Numbered from the stretch's first letter, positions 40,107 to 49,455 are shown. The stretch is DNA of 64,000 nucleotides from Pseudomonas serboccidentalis (GCF_028830055.1 NZ_CP101655.1:3417229-3481228); one strand, 5' to 3'. Made by a program: numbers and translations. Notes: generated by a model from the sequence alone, not told the origin.

Positions 40107-40123
40107 CCTGACAGCCGATTGAT

Positions 40124-40160
40124 AAAAAGCCCCTGGATCTCACGATTCAGGGGCTTTTTC
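40124..40160 (+). terminator. terminator of glpD
   Basis: AAAAAGCCCCTG pairs with CAGGGGCTTTTT around GATCTCACGATT, 18 bases after the glpD stop. Confidence 0.85.
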
Positions 40161-40183
40161 GTATGCAAGACAAACGGCTATCC

Positions 40184-40276
40184 CCTGTAGGTGTGAGCCT
40201 GCTCGCGATAGCACCCGCTCAGGCAAATCATTTGTGACTGATGCATTGCAATCGCGAGCGGGCTCACTCCTACAGG
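40184..40276. repeat. REP inverted pair (GTAGGAGTGAGCC type)
   Basis: CCTGTAGGTGTGAGCCTGCTCG and GAGCGGGCTCACTCCTACAGG are inverted copies separated by about 50 bases. Confidence 0.85.
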
Positions 40277-40300
40277 TCATCAGTAGCCGCAGGAACCATG

Positions 40301-40345
40301 TTCGGATTTCCGAACGCGACCTTACGGTCGATTCGGTAAACCGGA
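40301..40345 (+). promoter_or_regulatory. two AauR-type operators upstream of aatJ
   Basis: TTCGG-ATTT-CCGAA (40301-40314) matches exactly the TTCGGNNNNCCGAA box reported for AauR in P. putida. TTCGG-TAAA-CCGGA (40332-40345) is a second copy with one mismatch. Centre to centre they are 31 bases (three helix turns) apart, about 80-120 bases before the sigma54 promoter, as expected for an enhancer-binding activator encoded downstream in this window. Confidence 0.7.
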
Positions 40346-40420
40346 TCAGATCAGCCAAAAATCACCGACACAAAACTTTAATACCTCGCTAAATCAACCA
40401 GTTAACCACCGGCCACTGGT

Positions 40421-40437
40421 CTGGCACGACTCATGCT
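40421..40437 (+). promoter_or_regulatory. sigma54 promoter of aatJ
   Basis: CTGGCACGACTCATGCT has the GG (-24) and GC (-12) elements separated by exactly ten bases, and TGGCAC matches the -24 consensus. It lies about 115 bases before the aatJ start and downstream of the AauR boxes. Confidence 0.7.
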
Positions 40438-40552
40438 CTACACTCTCTCGACGAATGCCTGCCGTGCCAACACTTCAGGAGCCTTCAGGCATTCGAAGCA
40501 CAAAAGGGCCGACGAACTGGCTCCATAAAAAAAACAATTCGAGGAAAATTTG

Positions 40553-41479
40553 ATGCGCATCGTTCCCCATATCCTGGGCGCAGCCATTGCGGCCGCTCTG
40601 ATCAGCACGCCAGTTTTCGCCGCCGAACTCACCGGCACCCTGAAGAAAATCAACGACTCGGGCACCATCACGCTCGCTCACCGCGACAGCTCCATCCCGT
40701 TTTCCTACATCGCGGATGCTTCCGGCAAACCCGTGGGCTACTCCCACGACATTCAGATGGCCATCGTTGAAGCCCTGAAAAAAGACCTGAACAAGCCAGA
40801 CCTGCAAGTCAAATACAACCTGGTGACCTCGCAAACCCGTATCCCGCTGATCCAGAACGGCACCGCGGATATCGAGTGCGGCTCCACCACTAACAACGCT
40901 GAACGCGCCCAGCAAGTCGACTTCACCGTCAACATCTTCGAAATCGGCACCCGTCTGCTGGTCAAGAAAGACAAGGATGGCAAGCCGTCCTACGCTGACT
41001 TTGCCGACCTGAAAGGCAAAAACGTCGTGACCACCGCTGGCACCACATCCGAGCGCATCATCAAAGCGATGAACGCCGACAAGCAAATGGGCATGAACAT
41101 CATCTCCGCCAAAGACCACGGCGAATCCTTCAACATGCTGGAAAGCGGCCGCGCCGTTGCCTTCATGATGGACGACGCCCTGCTCGCTGGCGAAGAAGCC
41201 AAGGCCAAGAAGCCAGCTGACTGGATCATCACCGGTACTCCACAGTCCTTCGAAGCCTACGCGTGCATGGTTCGCAAAGACGATCCGGCCTTCAAGAAGG
41301 CTGTCGATGCCGCCATCGTCGGCCTGTACAAGTCCGGCGAGATCAACAAGATCTACAGCAAGTGGTTCGAAAGCGCGATCCCGCCAAAAGGCCTGAACCT
41401 CAACTTCCCGATGAGCGACAAGGTCAAGGAATTGATCGCCAACCCGAGCGACAAGCCGGCGCCTGACGTAAAAATCTGA
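40553..41479 (+). CDS. aatJ: glutamate/aspartate ABC transporter substrate-binding protein
   Basis: A 308-residue periplasmic binding protein (GltI/AatJ type) with an N-terminal signal peptide cleaved near VFAAE. A family-3 solute-binding domain follows: ITLAHRDSSIPFSYIADASGKPVGYSHDI, DIECGSTTNNAERAQQVDFT, VVTTAGTTSERI. GAGG lies 8 bases before the ATG at 40553. It is the first gene of aatJQMP, with the sigma54 promoter and AauR boxes upstream. Binding of acidic amino acids is strongly suggested by family and context. Confidence 0.95.
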   Translation: MRIVPHILGAAIAAALISTPVFAAELTGTLKKINDSGTITLAHRDSSIPFSYIADASGKPVGYSHDIQMAIVEALKKDLNKPDLQVKYNLVTSQTRIPLIQNGTADIECGSTTNNAERAQQVDFTVNIFEIGTRLLVKKDKDGKPSYADFADLKGKNVVTTAGTTSERIIKAMNADKQMGMNIISAKDHGESFNMLESGRAVAFMMDDALLAGEEAKAKKPADWIITGTPQSFEAYACMVRKDDPAFKKAVDAAIVGLYKSGEINKIYSKWFESAIPPKGLNLNFPMSDKVKELIANPSDKPAPDVKI

Positions 41480-41496
41480 TTCCTGACTAACCTTAT

Positions 41497-41525
41497 CGCC
41501 TGAGGGAGCCACCTTCCCTCAGGCG
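41497..41525 (+). other. strong hairpin between aatJ and aatQ
   Basis: CGCCTGAGGGA pairs perfectly with TCCCTCAGGCG around a seven-base loop, 17 bases after the aatJ stop. There is no T-run, so it is more likely a barrier to 3' exonucleases that stabilises the binding-protein mRNA than a terminator. Confidence 0.6.
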
Positions 41526-41672
41526 TCTGTTACTACCTGCTGGCCTTACTGTGGAACACTCGACCTGGCGGTTTCCGAGCCGATCGCGTGTGCCCGGCGT
41601 TCAACGTCGGATGGGAAAGGATCTTTCCCAAGCGGGTGCTTGTACATCGATCGATTTCGAGGGGAGACCCTA

Positions 41673-42419
41673 ATGAATTACAACTGGGACTGGGGCGTGT
41701 TCTTCAAGTCCACCGGCGTTGGCAGCGAGACGTATCTCGACTGGTACATCGCCGGCCTGGGCTGGACCATCGCCATCGCTGTCGTGGCGTGGATTATCGC
41801 CTTGCTGCTGGGCTCCATTCTGGGGGTCATGCGCACCGTGCCGAACCGCCTCGTATCGGGCATCGCGACCTGCTACGTCGAACTGTTTCGTAACGTGCCG
41901 CTGCTGGTTCAGCTGTTCATCTGGTACTTCCTGGTGCCCGACCTGCTGCCGCAAAACCTGCAGGACTGGTACAAGCAGGACCTCAACCCGACCACCTCGG
42001 CCTACCTGAGCGTTGTCGTGTGCCTGGGCCTGTTCACCGCCGCCCGTGTGTGCGAGCAAGTGCGTACCGGCATCCAGGCGCTGCCGCGCGGCCAGGAATC
42101 CGCCGCCCGCGCCATGGGCTTCAAGCTGCCGCAGATCTACTGGAACGTGCTGCTGCCCCAGGCATACCGCATCATCATTCCGCCGCTGACCTCGGAATTC
42201 CTCAACGTCTTCAAGAACTCCTCCGTGGCGTCCCTGATCGGCCTGATGGAACTGCTGGCGCAAACCAAACAGACCGCCGAATTCTCCGCCAACCTGTTTG
42301 AAGCGTTCACCCTGGCCACGCTGATCTACTTCACCCTGAACATGAGCCTGATGTTGCTGATGCGCATGGTCGAGAAGAAAGTCGCGGTGCCCGGCCTGAT
42401 CTCCGTGGGGGGTAAATAA
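41673..42419 (+). CDS. aatQ: glutamate/aspartate ABC transporter permease (GltJ type)
   Basis: A 248-residue inner-membrane permease of the His/Glu/Gln family with about five helices. ELFRNVPLLVQLFIWYF (about 74-90) is characteristic, and the cytoplasmic coupling loop is GQESAARAMGFKLPQIYWNVLLPQA (about 142-167). GGGGAG precedes the ATG at 41673. The stop codon shares its last base with the start of aatM. Confidence 0.95.
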   Translation: MNYNWDWGVFFKSTGVGSETYLDWYIAGLGWTIAIAVVAWIIALLLGSILGVMRTVPNRLVSGIATCYVELFRNVPLLVQLFIWYFLVPDLLPQNLQDWYKQDLNPTTSAYLSVVVCLGLFTAARVCEQVRTGIQALPRGQESAARAMGFKLPQIYWNVLLPQAYRIIIPPLTSEFLNVFKNSSVASLIGLMELLAQTKQTAEFSANLFEAFTLATLIYFTLNMSLMLLMRMVEKKVAVPGLISVGGK

Positions 42420-43090
42420 TGGACTTCGATTTCAGCGGCATCATCCCCGCCATCCCAGGCCTGTGGAACGGCATGGTCATGACCCTGCAGTTGATGGTCA
42501 TGGGCGTGATCGGCGGCATCGTGCTCGGCACGATCCTCGCTCTGATGCGCCTGTCGTCCAGCAAACTGCTGTCGCGTGTGGCCGGCGCCTATGTGAACTA
42601 CTTCCGTTCGATCCCGCTGCTGCTGGTGATCACCTGGTTCTACCTGGCGGTGCCGTTCGTGCTGCGCTGGATCACCGGCGAAGACACCCCGATCGGTGCG
42701 TTCACCTCCTGCGTCGTGGCCTTCATGATGTTCGAAGCCGCGTACTTCTGTGAAATCGTCCGGGCCGGCGTGCAGTCGATCCCCAAAGGCCAGATGGCCG
42801 CCGCGCAGGCGATGGGCATGACCTATGGCCAGACCATGCGCCTGATCATCCTGCCCCAGGCGTTCCGCAAGATGACCCCGTTGCTGCTGCAACAGTCGAT
42901 CATCCTGTTCCAGGACACCTCGCTGGTCTACACCGTGGGCCTGGTGGACTTCCTCAACTCCGCCCGCTCCAGCGGCGACATCATTGGTCGTTCCAACGAG
43001 TTCCTGATCTTCGCCGGTGTCGTCTACTTCATCATCAGCTTTTCCGCCTCGCTGCTGGTCAAGCGTCTGCAAAAAAGGTTCGCCGTATGA
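42419..43090 (+). CDS. aatM: glutamate/aspartate ABC transporter permease (GltK type)
   Basis: A 223-residue partner permease to aatQ. It has five helices, [20 protein letters not shown] near 60-79, and the coupling loop [25 protein letters not shown] (about 123-147). It starts on the last base of the aatQ stop and overlaps aatP by four bases, so the three genes are translationally coupled. Confidence 0.95.
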   Translation: MDFDFSGIIPAIPGLWNGMVMTLQLMVMGVIGGIVLGTILALMRLSSSKLLSRVAGAYVNYFRSIPLLLVITWFYLAVPFVLRWITGEDTPIGAFTSCVVAFMMFEAAYFCEIVRAGVQSIPKGQMAAAQAMGMTYGQTMRLIILPQAFRKMTPLLLQQSIILFQDTSLVYTVGLVDFLNSARSSGDIIGRSNEFLIFAGVVYFIISFSASLLVKRLQKRFAV

Positions 43091-43821
43091 TCTCTATCAA
43101 AAACATCAACAAGTGGTATGGGGACTTCCAGGTGCTGACTGATTGCAGCACCGAGGTCAAAAAAGGTGAAGTGATCGTGGTCTGCGGCCCTTCGGGCTCG
43201 GGCAAGTCGACTCTGATCAAGTGCGTCAACGCGCTGGAGCCGTTCCAGAAAGGCGACATCGTCGTCGACGGCACTTCGATTGCCGACTCCAAGACCAACC
43301 TGCCGAAACTGCGCTCGCGCGTCGGCATGGTGTTCCAGCATTTCGAGCTGTTCCCGCACCTGACCATCACCGAAAACCTGACCATCGCGCAGATCAAGGT
43401 GCTCGGTCGCAGCAAGGAAGAAGCGACCAAGAAAGGTCTGCAACTGCTGGAGCGCGTCGGTCTGTCGGCGCACGCCCACAAGCACCCGGGGCAACTGTCC
43501 GGTGGTCAGCAACAGCGTGTGGCGATTGCCCGTGCGCTGGCGATGGACCCGATCGTCATGCTGTTCGACGAGCCGACCTCGGCGCTCGACCCGGAAATGG
43601 TCAATGAAGTGCTCGACGTGATGGTGCAACTGGCCCAGGAAGGCATGACCATGATGTGCGTGACCCACGAAATGGGCTTCGCCCGCAAAGTGGCCGACCG
43701 CGTGATCTTCATGGACGCGGGCAAGATCATCGAAGACTGCCCGAAAGAGGAGTTCTTCGGCGACATCAGCGCCCGCTCCGAACGCGCGCAGCACTTCCTC
43801 GAGAAAATCCTGCAGCACTAA
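43087..43821 (+). CDS. aatP: glutamate/aspartate ABC transporter ATPase
   Basis: A 244-residue ATPase of the GltL type. It has Walker [10 protein letters not shown] (about 35-43), Q-loop [13 protein letters not shown], signature LSGGQQQRV, Walker [15 protein letters not shown] and H-loop VTHE. It lacks the C-terminal regulatory domain, as usual for polar amino-acid transporters. Last gene of aatJQMP. A REP pair separates it from aauS. Confidence 0.96.
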   Translation: MISIKNINKWYGDFQVLTDCSTEVKKGEVIVVCGPSGSGKSTLIKCVNALEPFQKGDIVVDGTSIADSKTNLPKLRSRVGMVFQHFELFPHLTITENLTIAQIKVLGRSKEEATKKGLQLLERVGLSAHAHKHPGQLSGGQQQRVAIARALAMDPIVMLFDEPTSALDPEMVNEVLDVMVQLAQEGMTMMCVTHEMGFARKVADRVIFMDAGKIIEDCPKEEFFGDISARSERAQHFLEKILQH

Positions 43822-43841
43822 AAGCAACACCGCCGCTCTCT

Positions 43842-43922
43842 CTGTAGGAGCTGCCGCAGGCTGCGATCTTTTGCCTTTAAACAGCAAGATCAAAAGATCG
43901 CAGCCTGCAGCAGCTCCTACAG
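43842..43922. repeat. REP inverted pair (GTAGGAGCTGCCG type)
   Basis: CTGTAGGAGCTGCCGCAGGC and GCAGCAGCTCCTACAG are inverted arms separated by about 18 bases, between aatP and aauS. Confidence 0.9.
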
Positions 43923-43967
43923 CGGATTGGTGAGGTTTGTTGTGGTGGTTGACCCAAGGCAACTGTG

Positions 43968-45869
43968 ATGAAATGCGACCCCAATCTCTATCGCGCAGCG
44001 CCGCCATCACTTGCCGTGAAGCCCCGTCTGATTCGCCATCTGTTCCTGCCGCCGCTGATCATCGTGTTGATGATCGGACTGGGTTACGCCGGCTTCTGGA
44101 CCAGTGAACATTTCGGCATCCGCAACCTCAGCGAAAGCGGCCAGCGCCAGCTGGAACTGCATGCGCGCACGGTCGAAAGCGAGATCAGCAAGTACACCTA
44201 TCTGCCCAGCCTGCTGGAACTGGAAACCAGTGTCCCGCAGTTGCTGGCCGACCCGACGCCGGAACACCGGCAAACGGTCAACGCCTACCTGGAAGGCCTG
44301 AACCGACGCAGCCGCAGTCGGGCCATCTACGTGATGGACACCACCGGCCGCGTGATGGCCACCAGCAACTGGCGCGACGTCGACAGCTATCTGGGTGAAG
44401 ACCTGTCCTTTCGCGCCTATTTCCAGAAAGCCGTGCGCGGCGAACCCGGGCGTTTCTACGGGATCGGCAGCACCAGCGGCGAACCCGGTTATTACCTGGC
44501 CCACGGCCTGGAAGAACACGGCAAGATCATCGGCGTCGCCGTGGTCAAGGTGCGTCTCGAAGCACTGGAAGAACGCTGGCAGCGGGCACGCCTGGAAGCC
44601 TTCGTCAGCGACGAGAACGGCATCATCATTCTCTCCAGCGATCCGGCTCGACGCCTGAAGTCAGTGGTACCGCTGAGCGACGAAACCAAGGAAAAACTCG
44701 CCCGCAGCCTGCAGTATTACTGGTTCCCGCTCAACGAACTGCAACCGCTGGCCCGCGAAATCCTGGCCGAGGGCGTGGAGAAACTGACCTTCCCGGCCAA
44801 CAGCGAACTGAGCGCCGACGACGACAGCATCAGCTACCTGGCGCAGACCCGGCCGCTGAGCGACACACCGTGGAACTTCACCCTGCTCACACCGTTGCAG
44901 GACTTGCGGCGCGAGGCGATCAACCAAGGGATTCTGGTGTCGGTCGCCTTCGCTCTGGTGGCGTTCCTGCTGATCGCCTGGAACGAGCGGCGCAAGGTCA
45001 TCGCCACCCGCCTCGCCGCCCGCGAAGCCTTGCAGGAAGCCAACAATCAGCTGGAGCGTCGGATTACCGAACGCACTACCGACCTGCGCGCCAGCAACGA
45101 ACGCCTCAAGAGTCAGATCCGCGAACGACGCCAGGCCGAAGAAACCCTGCGCCGCGCCCAGGACGAACTGGTGCAGGCCGGCAAACTCGCGGCCATCGGC
45201 CAGATGTCGACCAGCATCGCCCACGAATTGAACCAGCCGCTGGCGGCGATGCGCACGCTGTCCGGCAACACCATTCGCTTCCTCGAACGCGGCCAGCTCG
45301 ACGTCGCCAGCACCAACCTCAAGACCATCAACGACCTGATCGACCGCATGGGCCGGATCACCGCCAGCCTGCGCGCGTTCGCCCGGCGTGGTGACGACAA
45401 GGGCCAGGCCAGTCTCGGCAAAGCGGTGGACGCGGCGCTGCAATTGCTCGGCGCGCGGGTGGACAGCATGGCGTTGCAACTGCATCGACAGTTCATCGAC
45501 GTGCAGGTGCAGATCGATCAGACCCGCCTCGAACAGATTCTGGTCAACCTGATCGGCAACGCCCTCGACGCCATGCAGGCGCAACCGCAGCCCGAACTAT
45601 GGCTGGAGGGCGAAGAATTCAACGGCAAATACCGTCTGCGGGTGCGCGACAATGGCCACGGCGTCGATGCCGAAGCGCGCAAGCATCTGTTCGAACCGTT
45701 CTTCACCACCAAACCCGGCGAGCAGGGCCTGGGCCTCGGCCTGACCCTCTCCGCCAGCCTCGCTGCCGCCACCGGCGGGCACCTGGGTGTCGAACACCCG
45801 GGCAGCGGTGGCACCACCTTCGTCCTCAGTTTACCGTTGGTAAGCCCTACTCCTGCCGAGCCAATATGA
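43968..45869 (+). CDS. aauS: sensor histidine kinase AauS (DctB-like)
   Basis: A 633-residue membrane kinase. It has a transmembrane helix at about 27-47, a periplasmic double-Cache-like sensor domain to about 315, a second helix near 325-342, a coiled coil (345-400), a HisKA domain with the phospho-acceptor in SIAHELNQPLAAM, and an ATPase domain with NLIGNALDAM, DNGHGV and GLGLGLTLS boxes. DctB-type kinases sense C4-dicarboxylates. Here the operon with aatJQMP points to glutamate and aspartate. The ATG at 43968 is preferred to a GTG one codon earlier. It overlaps aauR by ATGA. Confidence 0.93.
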   Translation: MKCDPNLYRAAPPSLAVKPRLIRHLFLPPLIIVLMIGLGYAGFWTSEHFGIRNLSESGQRQLELHARTVESEISKYTYLPSLLELETSVPQLLADPTPEHRQTVNAYLEGLNRRSRSRAIYVMDTTGRVMATSNWRDVDSYLGEDLSFRAYFQKAVRGEPGRFYGIGSTSGEPGYYLAHGLEEHGKIIGVAVVKVRLEALEERWQRARLEAFVSDENGIIILSSDPARRLKSVVPLSDETKEKLARSLQYYWFPLNELQPLAREILAEGVEKLTFPANSELSADDDSISYLAQTRPLSDTPWNFTLLTPLQDLRREAINQGILVSVAFALVAFLLIAWNERRKVIATRLAAREALQEANNQLERRITERTTDLRASNERLKSQIRERRQAEETLRRAQDELVQAGKLAAIGQMSTSIAHELNQPLAAMRTLSGNTIRFLERGQLDVASTNLKTINDLIDRMGRITASLRAFARRGDDKGQASLGKAVDAALQLLGARVDSMALQLHRQFIDVQVQIDQTRLEQILVNLIGNALDAMQAQPQPELWLEGEEFNGKYRLRVRDNGHGVDAEARKHLFEPFFTTKPGEQGLGLGLTLSASLAAATGGHLGVEHPGSGGTTFVLSLPLVSPTPAEPI

Positions 45870-47194
45870 ACCACGACCTTAGTGTGCTGATCGTCGAAGA
45901 CGACCCCCATGTGCTGCTCGGTTGCCAGCAGGCGCTGACCCTGGAAGACATTCCCTGCATCGGCGTCGGCAGTGCCGAAGAAGCGCTGGCGCAGGTCGGC
46001 GACAACTTTGCCGGGATCGTCATCAGCGACATTCGCCTGCCGGGCATCGATGGACTGGAATTGCTGACCCGTCTCAAGCAACGCGACCGCAGCCTGCCGG
46101 TGGTGTTGATCACCGGCCACGGCGACATCTCCATGGCCGTCGGCGCGATGCAGAAAGGCGCCTACGACTTCATGGAGAAACCCTTCTCGCCGGAGCGTCT
46201 GGTGGACGTCGCCCGTCGTGCGCTGGAGCAACGCAGCCTAGCCCGGGAAGTGTCGTCGCTGCGGCGACAACTGGCCGAACGCGACTCCCTTGAGGGCCGC
46301 ATCATCGGTCGTTCACCGGCGATGCAGAACCTGCGCGAACTGATCGCCAACGTCGCCGACACCTCGGCCAACGTGCTGATCGAAGGCGAGACCGGCACCG
46401 GCAAGGAACTGGTCGCCCGCTGCCTGCACGACTTCAGCCGCCGGCACGCCAAGCAGTTCGTCGCGCTGAACTGCGGCGGCCTGCCGGAAAACCTCTTCGA
46501 AAGCGAGATCTTCGGCCACGAGGCCAACGCCTTCACCGGTGCCGGCAAACGGCGCATCGGCAAGATCGAACACGCCGACGGCGGCACGCTGTTCCTCGAC
46601 GAAGTGGAAAGCATGCCGCTGCCGCTGCAGATCAAACTGCTGCGCGTATTGCAGGAGCGCACCCTGGAACGCCTCGGTTCGAACCAGAGCGTGGCGGTGG
46701 ATTGTCGGGTGATTGCGGCGACCAAGTCCGACCTCGACGAAGCGAGCAAGGCCGGCGACTTCCGCAGCGACCTGTACTACCGGCTCAACGTGGTGACCCT
46801 GGAATTGCCACCACTGCGCGAGCGTCGCGAAGACATCCTGCAACTGTTCGAACACTTCACCCAGCAGTCGGCGTTGCGTTTCGACCGGGTGTTGCCGGAA
46901 CTGGACAACCAGACCCTGTCGAACCTGATGAGCCACGACTGGCCGGGCAACGTGCGTGAGCTGCGCAACGTCGCCGAACGCTTCGCCCTCGGTCTGCCGG
47001 CATTCAAGAAGTCCGGCGCCAGCAGCGGCAGCCAGGGCCTGGCATTTGCCGAAGCGGTGGAAGCGTTCGAGCGCAACCTGCTCAGCGATGCCCTGCAGCG
47101 CAGCGGTGGCAACCTGACCCAGGCCAGCCTGGAACTGGGCATGGCCAAGACCACGCTGTTCGACAAAGTGAAAAAGTACGGGTTGAGCCACTGA
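45866..47194 (+). CDS. aauR: sigma54-dependent response regulator AauR
   Basis: A 442-residue NtrC-type activator. The receiver (1-120) has D55 as phospho-acceptor (VISDIRLPG). The AAA+ domain (about 145-380) has Walker A GETGTGKE and Walker B GGTLFLDEVE, and the C-terminal Fis-type helix-turn-helix (about 400-442) contains GGNLTQASLELGMAKTTLF. The sigma54-contact loop reads NAFTGA instead of GAFTGA. It should bind the TTCGGNNNNCCGAA sites before aatJ and drive the sigma54 promoter there. Confidence 0.94.
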   Translation: MNHDLSVLIVEDDPHVLLGCQQALTLEDIPCIGVGSAEEALAQVGDNFAGIVISDIRLPGIDGLELLTRLKQRDRSLPVVLITGHGDISMAVGAMQKGAYDFMEKPFSPERLVDVARRALEQRSLAREVSSLRRQLAERDSLEGRIIGRSPAMQNLRELIANVADTSANVLIEGETGTGKELVARCLHDFSRRHAKQFVALNCGGLPENLFESEIFGHEANAFTGAGKRRIGKIEHADGGTLFLDEVESMPLPLQIKLLRVLQERTLERLGSNQSVAVDCRVIAATKSDLDEASKAGDFRSDLYYRLNVVTLELPPLRERREDILQLFEHFTQQSALRFDRVLPELDNQTLSNLMSHDWPGNVRELRNVAERFALGLPAFKKSGASSGSQGLAFAEAVEAFERNLLSDALQRSGGNLTQASLELGMAKTTLFDKVKKYGLSH

Positions 47195-47532
47195 TGGATC
47201 TGATTCTCAAAGCGGCACTCGGCGCGGCAGTGGTGGTGCTCCTCGCCGCGCTGTCCAAGACCCGAAACTATTACATCGCCGGGCTGGTGCCGCTGTTTCC
47301 GACCTTTGCCCTGATCGCCCATTACATCGTCGGCAAGGGTCGCTCGCTGGAGGATTTGAAAGCCACAATCGTGTTTGGCATGTGGTCGATCATTCCGTAC
47401 TTCATCTATCTGGCGACGCTGTACGTCATGGTTGACCGCATGCGCCTGGAGGCGTCACTCGCCGTGGCGGTGGTCGCGTGGTTGATCGCGGCGACAGTGC
47501 TGGTCTCGGTATGGGTGCGTCTGCACGCCTGA
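47194..47532 (+). CDS. glpM: GlpM family membrane protein
   Basis: A 112-residue protein with four predicted transmembrane helices (about 5-20, 26-47, 58-80, 90-110) and few charged loops. It matches GlpM (PA3585-like), reported in P. aeruginosa to influence alginate production. There it lies next to glpD. Here it is placed after aauR and starts on the last base of its stop codon, so it is co-translated with the two-component system. Confidence 0.88.
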   Translation: MDLILKAALGAAVVVLLAALSKTRNYYIAGLVPLFPTFALIAHYIVGKGRSLEDLKATIVFGMWSIIPYFIYLATLYVMVDRMRLEASLAVAVVAWLIAATVLVSVWVRLHA

Positions 47533-47559
47533 TCACAACCTTCGCCGCCTGCAGGAGCT

Positions 47560-48228
47560 TTACCCGTTGACGGTGCCGCCCCTGGACTCGGCCATGATCT
47601 GCCGGATCGCCCCGACAAAGGTGTCCACCGGCTGCCCGCCCGTCACCGCGTACTGACCGTTGAACACCACAGTCGGCACCGAACTCACGCCGCGTTGCAG
47701 CCAGAGCTGCTCTTCTTCGCGCACCTCATCGGCAAACTCGTCGGAGGCCAGAATCGCCGCCGCGCGCTGCCGGTCCAGGCCCGCGCTTTCGGCAATCTGC
47801 ATCAATTGCGCGTGATCGGACGGATTGCCGCCGTCAGTGAAATACGCCTTGAACAGCGCCTCTTTCAAGGGCAACTGCAACCCCTCGAGCCCGGCCCAGT
47901 GCAGCAGGCGATGCGCATCGAAGGTGTTGTAGATGCGGCTGTTGCCATCGGTGCGAAAGGCGAATCCGACGTCGGCGCCACGGGCACGAATCGCTTCGCG
48001 GTTCTTCTGCGACTGCTCCGGGGTCGAACCGTATTTCTCGCCGATGTGCTCGGTGATGTTCTGCCCCTCGGGGCCCATTTTCGGGTTCAGTTCGAACGGC
48101 TGGAAATGAATCTCGGCCTGCACTTCTTCGCGCAGAATCTCCAGCGCCTGCAGCAGGCCGTACAGACCGACGACGCACCACGGGCAGGACACGTCGCTGA
48201 CAAAATCGATTTTCAAAGCGGAACTCAT
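47560..48228 (-). CDS. DsbA family oxidoreductase (FrnE-like)
   Basis: A 222-residue cytosolic thioredoxin-fold protein. The redox motif is C15-P-W-C18 in SDVSCPWCVVG, a helical insertion follows, and the cis-Pro motif is SSVPTVVF near residue 190. There is no signal peptide, so it belongs to the FrnE/2-hydroxychromene isomerase-like branch rather than periplasmic DsbA. The ATG at 48228 has a GAGGTG site. It is convergent with glpM. Confidence 0.92.
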   Translation of the reverse strand: MSSALKIDFVSDVSCPWCVVGLYGLLQALEILREEVQAEIHFQPFELNPKMGPEGQNITEHIGEKYGSTPEQSQKNREAIRARGADVGFAFRTDGNSRIYNTFDAHRLLHWAGLEGLQLPLKEALFKAYFTDGGNPSDHAQLMQIAESAGLDRQRAAAILASDEFADEVREEEQLWLQRGVSSVPTVVFNGQYAVTGGQPVDTFVGAIRQIMAESRGGTVNG

Positions 48229-48277
48229 CACACACCTCGCGGACAGATCACACATCGCAAAATCTGAAAGATACACC

Positions 48278-48352
48278 GGTAGGCGCTGCCGAAGGCTGCG
48301 ATCTTTTGATCTGCAAAAGCAAAAGATCGCAGCCTTCGGCAGCTCCTACAGG
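48278..48352. repeat. REP inverted pair (GTAGGAGCTGCCG type)
   Basis: GGTAGGCGCTGCCGAAGGCTG and CAGCCTTCGGCAGCTCCTAC are inverted arms with about 15 bases between them. Confidence 0.88.
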
Positions 48353-48366
48353 GGATGTATTTCAAT

Positions 48367-48388
48367 GTGGGAGCGAGCCTGCTCGCGA
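48367..48388 (+). repeat. solitary REP unit (GTGGGAGCGAGCC type)
   Basis: GTGGGAGCGAGCCTGCTCGC folds into a short stem and resembles the unit of the GTAGGAGTGAGCC pairs, but no inverted partner is seen nearby. Confidence 0.65.
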
Positions 48389-48420
48389 AGGGGCCAGATC
48401 AAATACCGCCAACCTATCGG

Positions 48421-49455
48421 TTAAAGCAGATTCCCCGCCGCCACCGGCTCGATCTGCGCCCAGTGTGACGTGTCTTCACGATGTTGCTGCAGATACGGCA
48501 ACACCGCCGCCAGCAACGGCGCCTTGAACGCTTCCTGGAAACGATGGGCCAGCCCCGGAATCAGTTTCAACTGACTGCCGCGAATGTGCGCCGCCAGGTG
48601 CACGCCGTGCATCACCGGCAACAACGGATCGGCCGTGCCGTGCACCACCAGGGTCGGCACCCGCAGTTGATTGAGCAAGGCCACCCGGCTCGGCTCCGCG
48701 AGAATCGCCATGATCTGGCGCTTCACACCTTCAGGATTGAACGCGCGGTCATAAGCAATCGCTGCCTGATGCAGCAGCGCCTGCCGATCATCGCTGACCG
48801 CCGGACTGCCCAGCGCCGCCAGCAGGTCAGCCTGCTGCTCCAGCGCCACTTCGCGATTGGGCGCACCGCGTCGCGCCAGCAGTTGCACCAGCGCCGCGCT
48901 CGGTGCCGGCAAGCCTTCGGCGCCGGAGCTGGTCATGATCAGCGTCAGGCTCTCCACCCGTTGGGGCGCCATCGCCGCCAGATGCTGGGCGATCATCCCG
49001 CCCATGCTCGCGCCCAGTACGTGAAACTGGTCGATGTGCAGCGCGTCCATCAAGCCCAGCGCGTCGTCGGCCATGTCGGTCAATGAATACGGCGCCGACA
49101 CCGGCAAGCCGAGCTTGTAGCGCAGCACTTCAAACGTCAGATTGGCCTCGACCGGTGCCTGGCGCCAGGTCGACAGACCGACATCGCGGTTGTCATAACG
49201 AATCACCCGAAAGCCTTGCTGACACAGCGCAACCACCACTTCGTCCGGCCAGTGGATCAACTGGCCGCCCAGGCCCATGACCAACAACAGCGCCGGGTCC
49301 GACGCGCGGCCGATGCTTTGGTAGGCAATGCTCACTTGCTGCAGATCGACATGCTCGGTCGGCACATTCACGTCGCAACGCGCGGCCGCGAACGATGGCG
49401 CACCGAATAAAAACGCGACCAGAACGGCCGCGAGCGAAAAAAAGCCCTTGATCAT
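48421..49455 (-). CDS. secreted alpha/beta hydrolase
   Basis: A 344-residue protein with an N-terminal signal peptide ([20 protein letters not shown]). The alpha/beta-hydrolase core shows the oxyanion region [14 protein letters not shown], nucleophile elbow GASMGG, acid [11 protein letters not shown] and catalytic His in GLAHRFQEA. Esterase or lipase-like activity is expected, substrate unknown. The start at 49455 ([13 protein letters not shown]) gives a proper signal sequence. It is divergent from the giant gene at 49681. Confidence 0.87.
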   Translation of the reverse strand: MIKGFFSLAAVLVAFLFGAPSFAAARCDVNVPTEHVDLQQVSIAYQSIGRASDPALLLVMGLGGQLIHWPDEVVVALCQQGFRVIRYDNRDVGLSTWRQAPVEANLTFEVLRYKLGLPVSAPYSLTDMADDALGLMDALHIDQFHVLGASMGGMIAQHLAAMAPQRVESLTLIMTSSGAEGLPAPSAALVQLLARRGAPNREVALEQQADLLAALGSPAVSDDRQALLHQAAIAYDRAFNPEGVKRQIMAILAEPSRVALLNQLRVPTLVVHGTADPLLPVMHGVHLAAHIRGSQLKLIPGLAHRFQEAFKAPLLAAVLPYLQQHREDTSHWAQIEPVAAGNLL

